From Terriglobus roseus (lineage in GTDB: Bacteria > Acidobacteriota > Terriglobia > Terriglobales > Acidobacteriaceae), in contig NZ_LT629690.1 of NCBI RefSeq assembly GCF_900102185.1, forward strand, positions 62,001-126,000: a stretch of 64,000 bases of DNA, written 5' to 3'. Both the position numbers and the translations under genes were made by a program. The notes under the pieces were generated by a model. It saw only the letters and a list, made by a program, of their open reading frames with translations, did not search any database and was not told the origin of the DNA. This document shows positions 17,768 through 26,853 of the stretch, in pieces; positions within the stretch are counted from its first letter, which is position 1; each line of letters starts with the position of its first letter.

Positions 17768-17896
17768 TGCATTCCCGTGGTGCGAGAGGAATGCAGGTCC
17801 TTCGACTTCACTTCGTTTCGCTCAGGATGACGCACGCTGTGCGTATGAGCCTCGCTGTTCCTCACGCGAGCTTCGTTACATGAAGCTCGCATGAGG
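17768..17896. repeat. Intergenic hairpin-rich element between hisG and hisD
   Basis: The 151-base spacer holds an 8-bp inverted repeat (17768-17775 with 17788-17795), a segment ending TTTCGCTCAGGATGACGC of the kind scattered through many genomes, and a 15-bp hairpin with one mismatch (17860-17874 with 17882-17896, loop 7). There is no T-run after the hairpin in the transcribed minus direction, so an mRNA-processing, partial-termination or repetitive-element role is more likely than full termination. Confidence 0.55.
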
Positions 17897-17904
17897 AGGC
17901 TGTT

Positions 17905-18780
17905 CTACAGAACAACCTTGCTCAGCGGATATTCGACAATGCCGCTGCCGCCTGCTGCCTTGAGCTTGGGGATGACTTCGCGCACGGTGCTTTCGGGCAG
18001 GATGGTGTTCACGGCGACCCAGTTCTCATCCTTCAAATGCGAGACGGTGGGTGACGAGAGTGCGGGCAGGATCGACAGGATTTCGTCGAGGTTGGCCTTG
18101 GGTACGTTGAGCATCAGGCCGACCTGCGAGAGCGCGTTGATGGCGCCATTGAGCATAAGCGCCAGGTTGTCGATCTTCTGCTTCTTGAACGGATCGGCGT
18201 AGGCAGCCTTGTTGGCGATGAACTGCGTCTCGCTTTCCATCAGCAGATCGATCACGCGGAGGCGGTTGGCGCGGAGGCTGTTGCCGGTCTCGGTGACTTC
18301 AACGATGGCGTCGCAGAGCATGGGCGGCTTCACTTCGGTTGCGCCCCAGGAGAAGTCGACCTTAACGTTGATGTTCTTTTCGGCGAAGTAGCGCTTGGTG
18401 TACTCGACCAATTCGGTGGCAATGACTTTGCCTTCCAGGTCTTCGGGCTTCTGATAGGGCGAGTCTTCGGGAACGCAGAGAACCCACTTCACCTTCTGGC
18501 GGCTGGCCTTGCTGTACGTGAGCGAGGTGATGCGCTCAACGTCGGAGAGGTTCTCAAGAATCCAGTCGTTGCCGGTGAGGCCTGCATCAAGTGAGCCGGT
18601 TTCTACATAACGTGCCATCTCCTGCGCGCGGACGAGCATGCATTCGATCTCGGCGTCGTTGATGGAAGGGAAGTAGCTGCGGCCCGAGGGATCGATCTGC
18701 CAGCCAGCAAGTTTGAAGAGGTTGAGTGTGGCGTCCTGTAGGGAGCCCTTGGGGATGCCGAGTTTGAGTTTCTTGCTCAC
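17905..18780 (-). CDS. hisG: ATP phosphoribosyltransferase, long form
   Basis: First committed enzyme of histidine synthesis, joining ATP and PRPP. At 291 residues it is the long form, with a C-terminal regulatory HisG_C domain (about residues 215-291, [20 protein letters not shown]) that binds histidine. This form does not need HisZ. The catalytic half shows [22 protein letters not shown] and the PRPP loop region [17 protein letters not shown]. Start is GTG at 18780 with a GGAG ribosome site upstream. Feedback inhibition by histidine plus the upstream attenuator would give two layers of control. Confidence 0.96.
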   Translation of the reverse strand: MSKKLKLGIPKGSLQDATLNLFKLAGWQIDPSGRSYFPSINDAEIECMLVRAQEMARYVETGSLDAGLTGNDWILENLSDVERITSLTYSKASRQKVKWVLCVPEDSPYQKPEDLEGKVIATELVEYTKRYFAEKNINVKVDFSWGATEVKPPMLCDAIVEVTETGNSLRANRLRVIDLLMESETQFIANKAAYADPFKKQKIDNLALMLNGAINALSQVGLMLNVPKANLDEILSILPALSSPTVSHLKDENWVAVNTILPESTVREVIPKLKAAGGSGIVEYPLSKVVL

Positions 18781-18823
18781 TGTTTTCTCCGAAGTTTGGA
18801 AACTTGTTGTCGCGATGCGCGCG

Positions 18824-19174
18824 TTACTTGCCGAGTTCGATTTCTTTGGTGAAGCAGCTTACGGTGCCTTCGTGGCAGACCAGGCCGTCGCCTTCCACTT
18901 CCACCTGGAAGAGCAGCGTGTCAAAGTCGCAGTCGGTGCGCAGGCTGACAATCTTCAGGCGGTTGCCGCTGGTTTCGCCCTTCATCCACAGCTTGTTGCG
19001 TGTGCGCGAGAAGAAGGTGACGAATCCGGACTCCAGTGAAAGGCGGTAGCTCTCCTCATTCAGGAAGCCGAGCATGAGCATCTGGCCGGTGGCTGCGTCC
19101 TGCACAATGCCGGGGACAAGGCCGCCTGCTTTTGCGAAGTCGATGGTGGGTTGCGGGGCTGCTGCTGTGGTCAT
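18824..19174 (-). CDS. hisI: Phosphoribosyl-AMP cyclohydrolase
   Basis: Opens the adenine ring of PR-AMP in histidine synthesis. The 116-residue protein from ATG 19174 shows [30 protein letters not shown], the metal-binding DCDFDT and the zinc cysteines of CHEGTVSC. It has only the HisI domain; no HisE pyrophosphatase is fused, and none is found in the window. First structural gene of the his operon, downstream of the attenuator. The upstream extension of the reading frame to 19222 crosses the terminator hairpin and is unlikely to be translated. Confidence 0.95.
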   Translation of the reverse strand: MTTAAAPQPTIDFAKAGGLVPGIVQDAATGQMLMLGFLNEESYRLSLESGFVTFFSRTRNKLWMKGETSGNRLKIVSLRTDCDFDTLLFQVEVEGDGLVCHEGTVSCFTKEIELGK

Positions 19175-19222
19175 ACGTTCCTCAAGTCTGATGTGTCGTT
19201 TGTGATGAGGCGGACACAACAA

Positions 19223-19253
19223 AGCCCGCCGGTGAGCATCGCTCGGGCGGGCT
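19223..19253 (-). terminator. Attenuator terminator of the his operon
   Basis: On the minus strand an 8-bp G+C stem (19246-19253 with 19223-19230) is extended by an inner 4-bp stem (19241-19244 with 19234-19237) and followed by TTTGTTGTG. It lies 35 bases after the His-rich leader stop codon and 48 bases before hisI. A GGCGGCGG run inside the leader (19309-19316) could pair with part of the 5' arm and act as antiterminator when a ribosome stalls on the His codons. Confidence 0.75.
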
Positions 19254-19288
19254 GGTGATGAATCGAATCCTGTGCTTGCTGCCTTCGT

Positions 19289-19372
19289 TTACCGCTTTGC
19301 ACCGGATACCGCCGCCGTCGCGCTGATATGCGCGTGGTGATGGTGGCCGTGATGGTGCGTGCGGACGAGCAT
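19289..19372 (-). CDS. hisL: Histidine leader peptide (attenuator)
   Basis: A 27-codon reading frame, too short for usual gene calling, begins MLVRTHHHGHHHHAH and ends in AKR and TAA. Eight of the ten residues 6-15 are histidine, in the order HHH-G-HHHH-A-H. It lies directly upstream of the his operon on the same strand, with a promoter just before it and a terminator-type hairpin 35 bases after its stop. This is the classic arrangement for transcription attenuation: low charged tRNA-His stalls the ribosome in the His run, blocks the terminator, and lets hisI onward be transcribed. Seen: the peptide, hairpin and order. Inferred: the mechanism. Confidence 0.9.
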   Translation of the reverse strand: MLVRTHHHGHHHHAHISATAAVSGAKR

Positions 19373-19382
19373 TGCAGCTATA

Positions 19383-19412
19383 AAGCTACCCGGGATGCGG
19401 GCGGTATGTCAA
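19383..19412 (-). promoter_or_regulatory. Promoter of the his leader and operon
   Basis: Perfect TTGACA (+ strand TGTCAA at 19407-19412) with TAGCTT (19383-19388) 18 bases downstream on the minus strand. Predicted transcription would start only a few bases before the leader ATG at 19372, so the leader peptide would be read from a nearly leaderless transcript; no Shine-Dalgarno is visible before it. Confidence 0.6.
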
Positions 19413-19509
19413 TTATTTCAGTGCGATGAAGAGCTTTGACTACGGTCTATGCAGCGGCGCTGCGGTGGCGTATCTTCCTTACGGAAGTACTCTTTGGAGG
19501 ACATTTCGT

Positions 19510-19833
19510 ATGAAGTTTTTCCGCTCGCTTCCCCTTCTTGCACTGGCGCTGACCCTGCTGCCGGTTTCACCCGCGCAGAGCAAGCCGGCGGCCAAGGCTG
19601 CTGCAACTGCTCCGACCCCTCCGGCGATGACCATGGGTGATCCGCTGGATATCAATACGGCATCGCTGGACCAACTGCAGGCTCTGCCGGGCATTGGCCA
19701 GGTGTACTCGAAGAAGATCATTGACGGTCGTCCGTACACGGCGAAGAACCAGCTTGTATCGCGCGGCATTGTTCCCAAGGCCACGTATGACAAGATTTCG
19801 TCGCAGATTGTAGCGAAGCAGGTTAAGAAGTAG
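19510..19833 (+). CDS. Secreted ComEA-like helix-hairpin-helix protein
   Basis: A 107-residue exported protein. A signal peptide (MKFFRSLPLLALALTLLPVSPAQS) is followed by an Ala/Pro linker and one helix-hairpin-helix DNA-binding domain: LDINTASLDQLQALPGIGQVYSK-type sequence with the hairpin LPGIG and a KNQLVSRGIVPKATYDKI second half. This resembles the C-terminal domain of ComEA, which binds incoming DNA in the periplasm during natural transformation. The protein lacks a membrane anchor apart from its signal. Start is ATG 19510, with GGAGG nine bases before it. No other competence gene is nearby, so a role in DNA uptake is inference. Confidence 0.85.
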   Translation: MKFFRSLPLLALALTLLPVSPAQSKPAAKAAATAPTPPAMTMGDPLDINTASLDQLQALPGIGQVYSKKIIDGRPYTAKNQLVSRGIVPKATYDKISSQIVAKQVKK

Positions 19834-19851
19834 CTTCGAGTTTTACGTATG

Positions 19852-19883
19852 AGAAAGGGGGAGCCTCGCGGCTCCCCCTTTCT
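19852..19883. terminator. Bidirectional terminator
   Basis: Perfect 14-bp stem (19852-19865 with 19870-19883) with a TCGC loop, A-rich on one side and T-rich on the other. It lies between the convergent helix-hairpin-helix and phosphoglucomutase genes. Confidence 0.9.
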
Positions 19884-19897
19884 ATTTGTGTGTCTCG

Positions 19898-21562
19898 TTA
19901 GCCTTTGAGGGCTGCGTTGACCAGTTGCTTGGCTTCGTCCTGAATCTGGCGTAGGTGATCTTCACCCTGGAAGCTTTCCGCGTAGATTTTGTAGACGTCT
20001 TCTGTGCCGGAGGGACGTGCTGCGAACCAGCCGTTCTCCGTCGCGACCTTCAGACCGCCGATGGATGCGCCGTTGCCGGGTGCCTTGGTGAGGATGGCAG
20101 TGATGGGTTCGCCTGCCAGTTCCTTGGTCGTGACCTGTTCCGGCGATAGCTTGCCGAGCTTGGCCTTTTCTTCCTTGGTAGCTGCGGCGTCAATGCGCTG
20201 GTAGACGGGGTTGCCGAAGCGTTCCGTGAGCGACTGGTAGAGCTGTCCGGGGTCTTTGCCGGTGCGTGCGGTCATCTCGGCGGAGAGCAGGCCCATGATG
20301 AGGCCGTCCTTGTCGGTGGACCATGCGGAACCGTCAAGGCACAGGAACGATGCGCCTGCCGACTCTTCGCCACCGAAGCCGAGCGAACCATCGGAGAGGC
20401 CGTTGACAAACCACTTGAAGCCGACAGGTACTTCGAGAACCTTGCGGCCAAGACCAGCGCCGACGCGATCAATCATCGAGGATGAGACGAGCGTCTTGCC
20501 GATCGCAGCTTCCTTGCGCCAGTTGGGGCGGTTGTCGAAGAGGTACTCAATGCTGACGGCGAGGTAGTGGTTGGGGTTCAGCAGGCCGGTGGATTTAGCG
20601 ACGATGCCGTGGCGATCGTGGTCGGTGTCGCAGGCCCAGCTTACGTCGAAGTGGTCCTTGTTCTGGATCATGCCAGCCATGGCGAAGGGCGAGGAGCAAT
20701 CCATGCGGATCTTGCCGTCCCAATCAATGTGCATGAAGCGGAAGGTGGGATCCACGATGGTGGAGAGCACCTGCAGCGGCAGCTTGTATTTGTCGGCGAT
20801 GCGCTGCCAGTAATAGACGCCTGCGCCGCCGAGGGGATCAACGCCCAGCTTGAGGCCGCTGGCGGCGATGGCCTGCATGTTGACCACGTTGGAAAGGCCG
20901 TCAACGTACTCGGTGATGTAGTCGTGCTTCGTTGTTGTGGAGGCCTTCAGTGCCTGTTCAAACGGCAAGCGCTTTACGCCTGCGAGCTTTGCTTTCAGGA
21001 TGTCGTTGGCGCGGTTCTGCACCCAGCCTGTGACGTCGGTGTCGGCAGGGCCGCCGTTGGGCGGGTTGTACTTGAAGCCGCCATCCTCCGGCGGATTGTG
21101 CGAGGGCGTGATGACGATGCCGTCTGCCAGGCCGTCTTTGCGGTCCTTGTTGTAGTCCAGGATCGCGTGCGAGAGCGCGGGTGTTGGCGTGTAGCCGGGC
21201 TGACCGTTGGTCTCGGGCGTGCCCGCGTCGATGCGTGTGGCAACGCCATTGGCAGCAAGGACTTCAAGAGCGCTGCGGAAGGCGGGTTCGCTGAGGGCGT
21301 GAGTGTCCATAGCGAGGAAGAGCGGGCCGGTGATCTTCTGGCCTGCTCGGTACTCGCAGATGGCCTGCGTGATGGCGAGGATGTGGTCCTCATTGAATGC
21401 GCCCTGGAGCGCTGAGCCGCGATGGCCGCTGGTTCCGAAGCTGACCTTCTGCGCGGCGTTATCCGCGTCGGGGTGCAGCGTGTAGTAAGCGGAGACGAGA
21501 CGGGGCAGGTCGGTGAGGTGATGTGGATCGGGCAGTTTACCGGCGTTCGGGCTGTTGCTCAT
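19898..21562 (-). CDS. pgm: Phosphoglucomutase (alpha-D-glucose-specific)
   Basis: Interconverts glucose-1-phosphate and glucose-6-phosphate and so feeds dTDP-glucose, glycogen and trehalose pathways. The 554-residue protein has the substrate-binding N-terminus [21 protein letters not shown], the phospho-serine loop [13 protein letters not shown], the magnesium loop [11 protein letters not shown], the sugar-binding [12 protein letters not shown] and the C-terminal phosphate site [15 protein letters not shown]. This is the bacterial Pgm type (as in E. coli Pgm) rather than PgcA. It is monocistronic, with a terminator after it. Confidence 0.96.
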   Translation of the reverse strand: MSNSPNAGKLPDPHHLTDLPRLVSAYYTLHPDADNAAQKVSFGTSGHRGSALQGAFNEDHILAITQAICEYRAGQKITGPLFLAMDTHALSEPAFRSALEVLAANGVATRIDAGTPETNGQPGYTPTPALSHAILDYNKDRKDGLADGIVITPSHNPPEDGGFKYNPPNGGPADTDVTGWVQNRANDILKAKLAGVKRLPFEQALKASTTTKHDYITEYVDGLSNVVNMQAIAASGLKLGVDPLGGAGVYYWQRIADKYKLPLQVLSTIVDPTFRFMHIDWDGKIRMDCSSPFAMAGMIQNKDHFDVSWACDTDHDRHGIVAKSTGLLNPNHYLAVSIEYLFDNRPNWRKEAAIGKTLVSSSMIDRVGAGLGRKVLEVPVGFKWFVNGLSDGSLGFGGEESAGASFLCLDGSAWSTDKDGLIMGLLSAEMTARTGKDPGQLYQSLTERFGNPVYQRIDAAATKEEKAKLGKLSPEQVTTKELAGEPITAILTKAPGNGASIGGLKVATENGWFAARPSGTEDVYKIYAESFQGEDHLRQIQDEAKQLVNAALKG

Positions 21563-21812
21563 CAGTGTGCTTCCTCAAAGAAACAAATTGGTGCATAGCG
21601 AACCCTGCGAGTGTATCGCGGGAGTGTTATTCCCGTTTTGGGATTACCTGTGCTTAGATGCGGAAATTCTGTGTTGTGTGTTGCCGTTGCGGCGGGAGTG
21701 GGGTGGAGTTCTGTCGTTACACTGTAGCTCTCCTGAATAGGCATACGGACAGCGAATGGCCCTGTTGGTATATGGCCTTTTGCATCGTGTGTTGTGAGTT
21801 GACTTACGCCGC

Positions 21813-24800
21813 ATGCGATTGTGTTTGACTCCATTACGGACTGCGCATAGGCAGTCCGTTACCGCGGCGCTGGCATTTGCAGGCCTGTTGCTGTTGCCGG
21901 GGCGCGTCCACGGACAGGCGGCGACGCTGGCTGCAGATACTGCTGTGGATACTGGGCGTCCATCCGTCAATTTCGGTTCGTTGAGCAATCTCTACATCAA
22001 CAGCACCAGCACTTCGCTGCTGCGATTTGACCTGGGCACGTTGCCGTCTGGCACGACCGGATCGCAGATTAGCCGGGCCACGTTGCGCCTGTATGTGAAC
22101 CGAGTGAATACGCCGGGAGTGGTTGGTGTTGCACCGGTTTCAGCGGCATGGGCGGAAGGCGCGGTCACGTCGCAGACGCTGCCTGTGTTTGGCACTGTGG
22201 CGCAGGTGTTTGCTGTTACGGATGAAGGGCAGTTTGTGACGGTGGACGTCACGGCGATGGTGCAGGCCTGGGTGAATACGCCGTCGACAAATTTTGGCTT
22301 GGCGTTGACGGCGTCGACTGCGGACGTGGTGCTGGATAGCAAGGAAAGCGATACCACGGCGCATCCTGCGGAGTTGCAGATTGCACTGACCAGCGGTGTT
22401 GTGGGGCCGGTGGGACCGCAGGGGCCGAAGGGCGACAAAGGCGATGCTGGGGCCCCGGGTCCACAAGGTATTCAAGGTCCGAAGGGCGATCCGGGACCAC
22501 AAGGCATACAGGGCATTCAAGGTGTTCAAGGACCGGCTGGGCCTGCGGGTGGTCCTGTTGGACCGCAGGGGCCGGTTGGTCCTCAAGGGCCAAAGGGTGA
22601 CAAGGGCGATCCCGGTTACGGGCTGACCTACAAGGGCGCTTGGAATGCGGCCTTGTCATATGCGACGGGCGATGTTGTCACGTCTGGGAATGCCGCGTGG
22701 GTGTCGCTGGTGGACGCGAATGTAGGGAATGCGCCGAGTGCGTCCGGAGCATCGTGGGGACTGCTGGTCCCTGCGTCTTCCGGGACGTCGACGGTCATCA
22801 ACGGGTTGCTGTTTGACGCCACGTACGTGCCCACCACGAACTATGCGACGAACCATGTTGTGACGTGGCAGAACACAGCCTGGGTCTCATTGCATGATGC
22901 GAATCATGGCAATGCGCCGGATGCTTCGGTAAACGACTGGGCTGTGCTGGTACCTGCTGCCATTGGGATTCAGGGGCCACAGGGAGCTGCGGGAGCGACT
23001 GGTCCACAAGGCCCTCAGGGTGTGAAGGGCGATACGGGCGACGTTGGACCACAAGGAGCGCGTGGTGCAACGGGAGCCACGGGGCGTCCGGGGTTTGTGT
23101 ATCAGGGGGCGTATGCGTCCGCCACGAACTACGCCGCAGGAGATGTGGTGATGTGGCAGGGCGGCGCCTGGGCGTCGTTGGTGGATTCGAATCAAGGGAA
23201 CACGCCGGATATTTCGCCAACCTATTGGGGAGTGCTGACCTCGCAAGGCGCTCAGGGGTTGAAGGGCGATAAAGGCGACACAGGCGTCGCCGGGCCACAG
23301 GGGCCCGAAGGTATCGCAGGTGTGGCTGGACCTCAGGGGCCGACCGGACCGATGGGATCGACTGGACCGCAGGGCGCTCCAGGACGCGATGGTGCACAGG
23401 GCGTGCAGGGACCAACGGGGCCGGTAGGGCCGCAGGGCAATCCGGGACCGGCAGGTCTGTCGTGGCAAGGGACGTATGCGTCTGCCACGAACTACTCCGC
23501 GAACGATGCTGTGGCATGGCAGGGGCAGACATGGCTTTCCCTGCATGGCACGAACCAAGGAAATACGCCGGATAGCTCGCCTGGAGACTGGACTCTGTTG
23601 GCCGCGGCGGGTGCCACGGGTTTGCAGGGGCCACAGGGAGTTCAAGGACTTCAAGGACCGGTGGGGCCAGCAGGTCCACAAGGTGCGAAGGGTGATCCCG
23701 GCGACACAGGTGCTCAGGGTCCGCAGGGTGCTGCAGGAATGCAGTATCAGGGCGCTTACAACAGCAGCACCAGTTATGCGTTGCATGATGCGGTGGCGTA
23801 TGGGGGTGGTACGTGGATTTCGTTGCAGGCGATGAACCATGGCAATCCCCCGGATTCGTCGGCGCTGTGGTGGCAGCAGATTGCTGCTCCCGGAGCGCCG
23901 GGGCCTGTGGGTTCTCAGGGAGCGAAGGGCGATCCCGGCGATACAGGTCCTCAGGGTTTGCAGGGACCGATTGGTCCCACCGGCCCGCAGGGTCAGCCAG
24001 TGCATTTTCTGGGGGCATGGTCGGCGACAACGCCATATCTGACCGGCGATGCAGTTTTCTATGGCGGCTCGGCGTATATCGCTTCGAGTGCGGTGACGGG
24101 GAACGCTCCGGGTGTGAGTCCGGTGTGGCAGTTGCTCGCCCAGAAGGGTGATGCTGGAGCCGCAGGCTCGCAGGGAGCTCAGGGAATTCAGGGTCCACAA
24201 GGAAATCCGGGAGCCGCTGGTGCAACAGGGCCGCAGGGCGCCGCGGGATTGCAGTGGAAGGGCGTGTGGAACGGCAGCACCGGGTATGTGACGGGCGATG
24301 CGGTTTCGTATAGCGGCTCTGCTTATATCTCGACTTCCGATGTAAATGTGGGAGTGACTCCGGGATCGTCACCCTCGTGGTCGTTGCTGGCAGCTGCAGG
24401 TGTAGCAGGGCCTGCGGGTACGAATGGCACCAATGGAACGAACGGTGCGACGGGTACAGCAGCAACCATTCAAGTAGGCACGGTCAGTACAGGCACTGCG
24501 GGCAGTAGCGTGGTGGTACAGAACGTCGGCACCAGCAATGCGGCCGTTTTGAATTTCACCATTCCGCAAGGAGCGGCGGGAGCAGCAGGCACGCCGGGGT
24601 TGAACTACAAAGGAACGTGGCTGAACGGCTCTGGATACAGCACAGGCGATGTCGTCTTCGAGGCTGGATCGTCGTACGTGTCCAAGCGAGATACAAATAC
24701 GGCTGATCCCGCAACGTCTGTTGCGAACAATACGGGCGACTGGGCACTGCTGGTTTCACAGGGAAGCCCAGGACCTGCAACGGTAGCGATTGGCACAGTG

Positions 24801-25640
24801 ACCAGCGGTGCAGCCGCTGCTGTTACGAATACAGGGACTTCGAATGCAGCGGTGTTGAACTTCACTTTGCCGAAAGGCGATACCGGCGCAACCGGTGCTG
24901 TAGGGCTAACGTTCTTTGGGGCGTGGGATAGTTTGGTTTCTTATCCACCCACAAGCGTGGTCACCTATAACGGCTCGGCTTACTTTGCACGCGCTGCCAG
25001 CAGCGGCGTGCATCCTGTAGGCGATCCGACGAGCGCGTCGGCATGGTCCCTATTGGCTGCTGCCGGAGCGAACGGTGCGGCTGGAACTGCCCCATCGATC
25101 AACGTGTACGCCACGCATACGGGCAACGCGGGAACTTCCGCCATTGTGAAGAACGTGAGCACAGACCCGTCGAGTATCCAGCTGGACTTCACCATCCCAA
25201 AGGGAGATACCGGCGCGACAGGACCGACTGGTGCGACCGGGCCTGCGGGCTCGGGCGGTGGAGGCAGCTCGTTTTTCACGACGGTACACACGGTGCCGAA
25301 TGGAGCGGCGCAGTATCACAACCCCATCGCGGATGCGAAAGGCACAACCGAAAACGGTGCCGTACTGGGATGGCTTCCCTCGACGTGCAACCTGGCCAGC
25401 ATTCAGGCGTATTACTATGCCGCGGCCACCACGGGTGGGCAGCCGACGAATGCGCAATTAACCATTCGCACGGGAACGCCAGGAAACATGAGCGCGGCAA
25501 CGGCGTGTACGGTAGCGCCGAACACCACGACTACATGCACAGGGCCGGGAACTCTGGGGGCCGGCAACTTCGTGTCGCTGAACATCTCTACGATCGCGAC
25601 CACGACGTCGTACCTGTACACACAGTTCAGTTGTAACTAG
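21813..25640 (+). CDS. Large secreted mosaic of collagen-like triplets and chitin-binding-like modules
   Basis: A 1275-residue exported protein. After a signal peptide (about residues 1-35) comes a DNRLRE-like beta-sandwich (36-196, with [12 protein letters not shown] and [11 protein letters not shown]). Then Gly-X-Y collagen-like blocks (such as 197-269, 385-427, 478-548, 599-642, 693-728, 777-813) alternate with nine roughly 50-residue CBM5/12-like units, each of the pattern YxGxY-x(6)-Y-x(3)-D-V-V-x(3)-G-x-x-W-x-S-x(20)-W-x-L-L (near 272, 332, 428, 549, 643, 730, 814, 930, 1032). Three phage-tail-like repeats ending LNFTIPQG or similar lie near 884, 987 and 1094. A Ser/Thr-rich C-terminal domain with four Cys closes the protein. 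Probably a surface fibre or polysaccharide adhesin; no catalytic domain seen. Confidence 0.85.
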   Translation: MRLCLTPLRTAHRQSVTAALAFAGLLLLPGRVHGQAATLAADTAVDTGRPSVNFGSLSNLYINSTSTSLLRFDLGTLPSGTTGSQISRATLRLYVNRVNTPGVVGVAPVSAAWAEGAVTSQTLPVFGTVAQVFAVTDEGQFVTVDVTAMVQAWVNTPSTNFGLALTASTADVVLDSKESDTTAHPAELQIALTSGVVGPVGPQGPKGDKGDAGAPGPQGIQGPKGDPGPQGIQGIQGVQGPAGPAGGPVGPQGPVGPQGPKGDKGDPGYGLTYKGAWNAALSYATGDVVTSGNAAWVSLVDANVGNAPSASGASWGLLVPASSGTSTVINGLLFDATYVPTTNYATNHVVTWQNTAWVSLHDANHGNAPDASVNDWAVLVPAAIGIQGPQGAAGATGPQGPQGVKGDTGDVGPQGARGATGATGRPGFVYQGAYASATNYAAGDVVMWQGGAWASLVDSNQGNTPDISPTYWGVLTSQGAQGLKGDKGDTGVAGPQGPEGIAGVAGPQGPTGPMGSTGPQGAPGRDGAQGVQGPTGPVGPQGNPGPAGLSWQGTYASATNYSANDAVAWQGQTWLSLHGTNQGNTPDSSPGDWTLLAAAGATGLQGPQGVQGLQGPVGPAGPQGAKGDPGDTGAQGPQGAAGMQYQGAYNSSTSYALHDAVAYGGGTWISLQAMNHGNPPDSSALWWQQIAAPGAPGPVGSQGAKGDPGDTGPQGLQGPIGPTGPQGQPVHFLGAWSATTPYLTGDAVFYGGSAYIASSAVTGNAPGVSPVWQLLAQKGDAGAAGSQGAQGIQGPQGNPGAAGATGPQGAAGLQWKGVWNGSTGYVTGDAVSYSGSAYISTSDVNVGVTPGSSPSWSLLAAAGVAGPAGTNGTNGTNGATGTAATIQVGTVSTGTAGSSVVVQNVGTSNAAVLNFTIPQGAAGAAGTPGLNYKGTWLNGSGYSTGDVVFEAGSSYVSKRDTNTADPATSVANNTGDWALLVSQGSPGPATVAIGTVTSGAAAAVTNTGTSNAAVLNFTLPKGDTGATGAVGLTFFGAWDSLVSYPPTSVVTYNGSAYFARAASSGVHPVGDPTSASAWSLLAAAGANGAAGTAPSINVYATHTGNAGTSAIVKNVSTDPSSIQLDFTIPKGDTGATGPTGATGPAGSGGGGSSFFTTVHTVPNGAAQYHNPIADAKGTTENGAVLGWLPSTCNLASIQAYYYAAATTGGQPTNAQLTIRTGTPGNMSAATACTVAPNTTTTCTGPGTLGAGNFVSLNISTIATTTSYLYTQFSCN

Positions 25641-25650
25641 TGCTTGCGTG

Positions 25651-25684
25651 AGAGGGCAGCCTTTGTTGTAGAAGGCTGCCCTCT
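25651..25684. terminator. Terminator after the collagen-like gene
   Basis: Perfect 13-bp stem (25651-25663 with 25672-25684) with an 8-base loop, between the collagen-like gene and the convergent cold-shock gene. Confidence 0.85.
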
Positions 25685-25712
25685 GAATCTGTCGGGGTTT
25701 CTTGCAGAGACC

Positions 25713-25913
25713 TTAGAGAGGCGTGACGTCCGACGCCTGCCAGCCCTTGGGTCCCTTCACCACGTTGAATTGCACTGCCTGGCCTTCCTGCAGGCTCTTA
25801 AAGCCATTGGACTGGATTGCCGAGTAGTGTACGAAGACGTCCTCGCCATTTTCACGGCTGACGAACCCGAATCCCTTTGCGTCGTTGAACCACTTCACTG
25901 TGCCCTGTTCCAT
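25713..25913 (-). CDS. Cold-shock domain protein
   Basis: A 66-residue CspA-family single-stranded nucleic-acid binding OB fold. RNP1 is KGFGFVSR and RNP2 is VFVHYSAI, after the [12 protein letters not shown] opening. The frame is open to 25994, but ATG 25913 gives the family length and has a GAGGGA ribosome site. The 199-base gap upstream toward cmk probably holds its promoter and a long 5' leader, as is common for csp genes. A second, distinct member lies at 34396-34611. Confidence 0.95.
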   Translation of the reverse strand: MEQGTVKWFNDAKGFGFVSRENGEDVFVHYSAIQSNGFKSLQEGQAVQFNVVKGPKGWQASDVTPL

Positions 25914-26112
25914 AAAGCCCGGTCCCTCTTCTTCTTTGTTCGAGTCTGCCGTTGAATACAAGGGATCAACCGCTTTTGGCGGGGAAATGACCACTTTGTC
26001 TCAAACGATTGCGCATAGACTAGCACGAAACTAAAAATTTACTGAGGAAAAACAAAGGTTCGTACGATTTCGTGAAAACACCGAAGTCTGGCGACCCCAT
26101 TTCCGCGAAAGA

Positions 26113-26811
26113 CTAGCGTTGCGCGACTTTTGCGACGATCGCTGCTGCGCGTTCCAGAACTTGATCCAGCGTCATGCCGGTCGTATCGACAAGAACAGCG
26201 TCATCTGCGGGCCGTAGTGGGCTCTCTGTGCGCTCACGATCGCGCTTGTCACGTTCACGCATATCGCGAAGAAGATCTTCCTTGGATTCGGTTGCTGGCT
26301 GCTGCGCATAGCGACGATCACCGCGTGCTTCCACGCTGGCATCGAGGAAGATTTTGACATCCGCGTCAGGAAAGACAACGGTGCCAATGTCGCGGCCTTC
26401 CATCACAACGCCGGTCGGCGCTGCGAGGCCAAGCGTGCGTTGTGAGTTGACCATCCACACTCGCACCGGGCCGTGTGTGGAGACCTGCGAGGCAGCCTGC
26501 GTTACATCGGGATTGCGCAGCGCAGCGGTGACGTCTTCACCATCAAGCAAAACGCGGTTGCCATTGGCGCTGGGCTCCAACGTGATGGTGGTGCTGTGCG
26601 TGAGCGCGAGTACAGCTGCGCCATCGGTCACGACAACGTCACCGCGCAGGGCCTTGAGAGCCAGGGCGCGATACATGGCGCCGGTTTCCAGATTGAGCAG
26701 ACCAAAGGTGCGCGCAAGATGCGCAGCCACCGTGCTTTTGCCCGCGCCTGCGGGGCCATCAATTGCCACGACGAGGCCGTGGCGCGTTCCGTTCTGAGGT
26801 GCAGAAGTCAT
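26113..26811 (-). CDS. cmk: Cytidylate kinase
   Basis: Phosphorylates CMP/dCMP with ATP. It is a 232-residue P-loop kinase: VVAIDGPAGAGKSTVAAHLAR is the Walker A region, followed by LNLETGAMYRALALKAL (substrate binding), VVMEGRDIGTVVFPDADVKIFLDAS and the LID-type ARGDRRY region. Gene order with rpsA or aroA is not seen here. The start ATG 26811 fits the family. Confidence 0.96.
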   Translation of the reverse strand: MTSAPQNGTRHGLVVAIDGPAGAGKSTVAAHLARTFGLLNLETGAMYRALALKALRGDVVVTDGAAVLALTHSTTITLEPSANGNRVLLDGEDVTAALRNPDVTQAASQVSTHGPVRVWMVNSQRTLGLAAPTGVVMEGRDIGTVVFPDADVKIFLDASVEARGDRRYAQQPATESKEDLLRDMRERDKRDRERTESPLRPADDAVLVDTTGMTLDQVLERAAAIVAKVAQR

Positions 26812-26853
26812 TCTTTCTATTGTGCCGGATGTGTGAAGCTTGCGTGACAGGTC

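Noticed and set aside
22798-24465. Minus-strand frames of 555 and 437 codons within the collagen-like gene
   Set aside because: Products are repetitive and rich in Pro/Arg/His as expected from antisense of Gly-X-Y repeats; no start signals or motifs.
22380-25260. Possible CRISPR-like or satellite repeat from the many near-identical short units
   Set aside because: The units are in frame, vary at third positions and encode Gly-X-Y triplets; there are no palindromic repeats with unique spacers.
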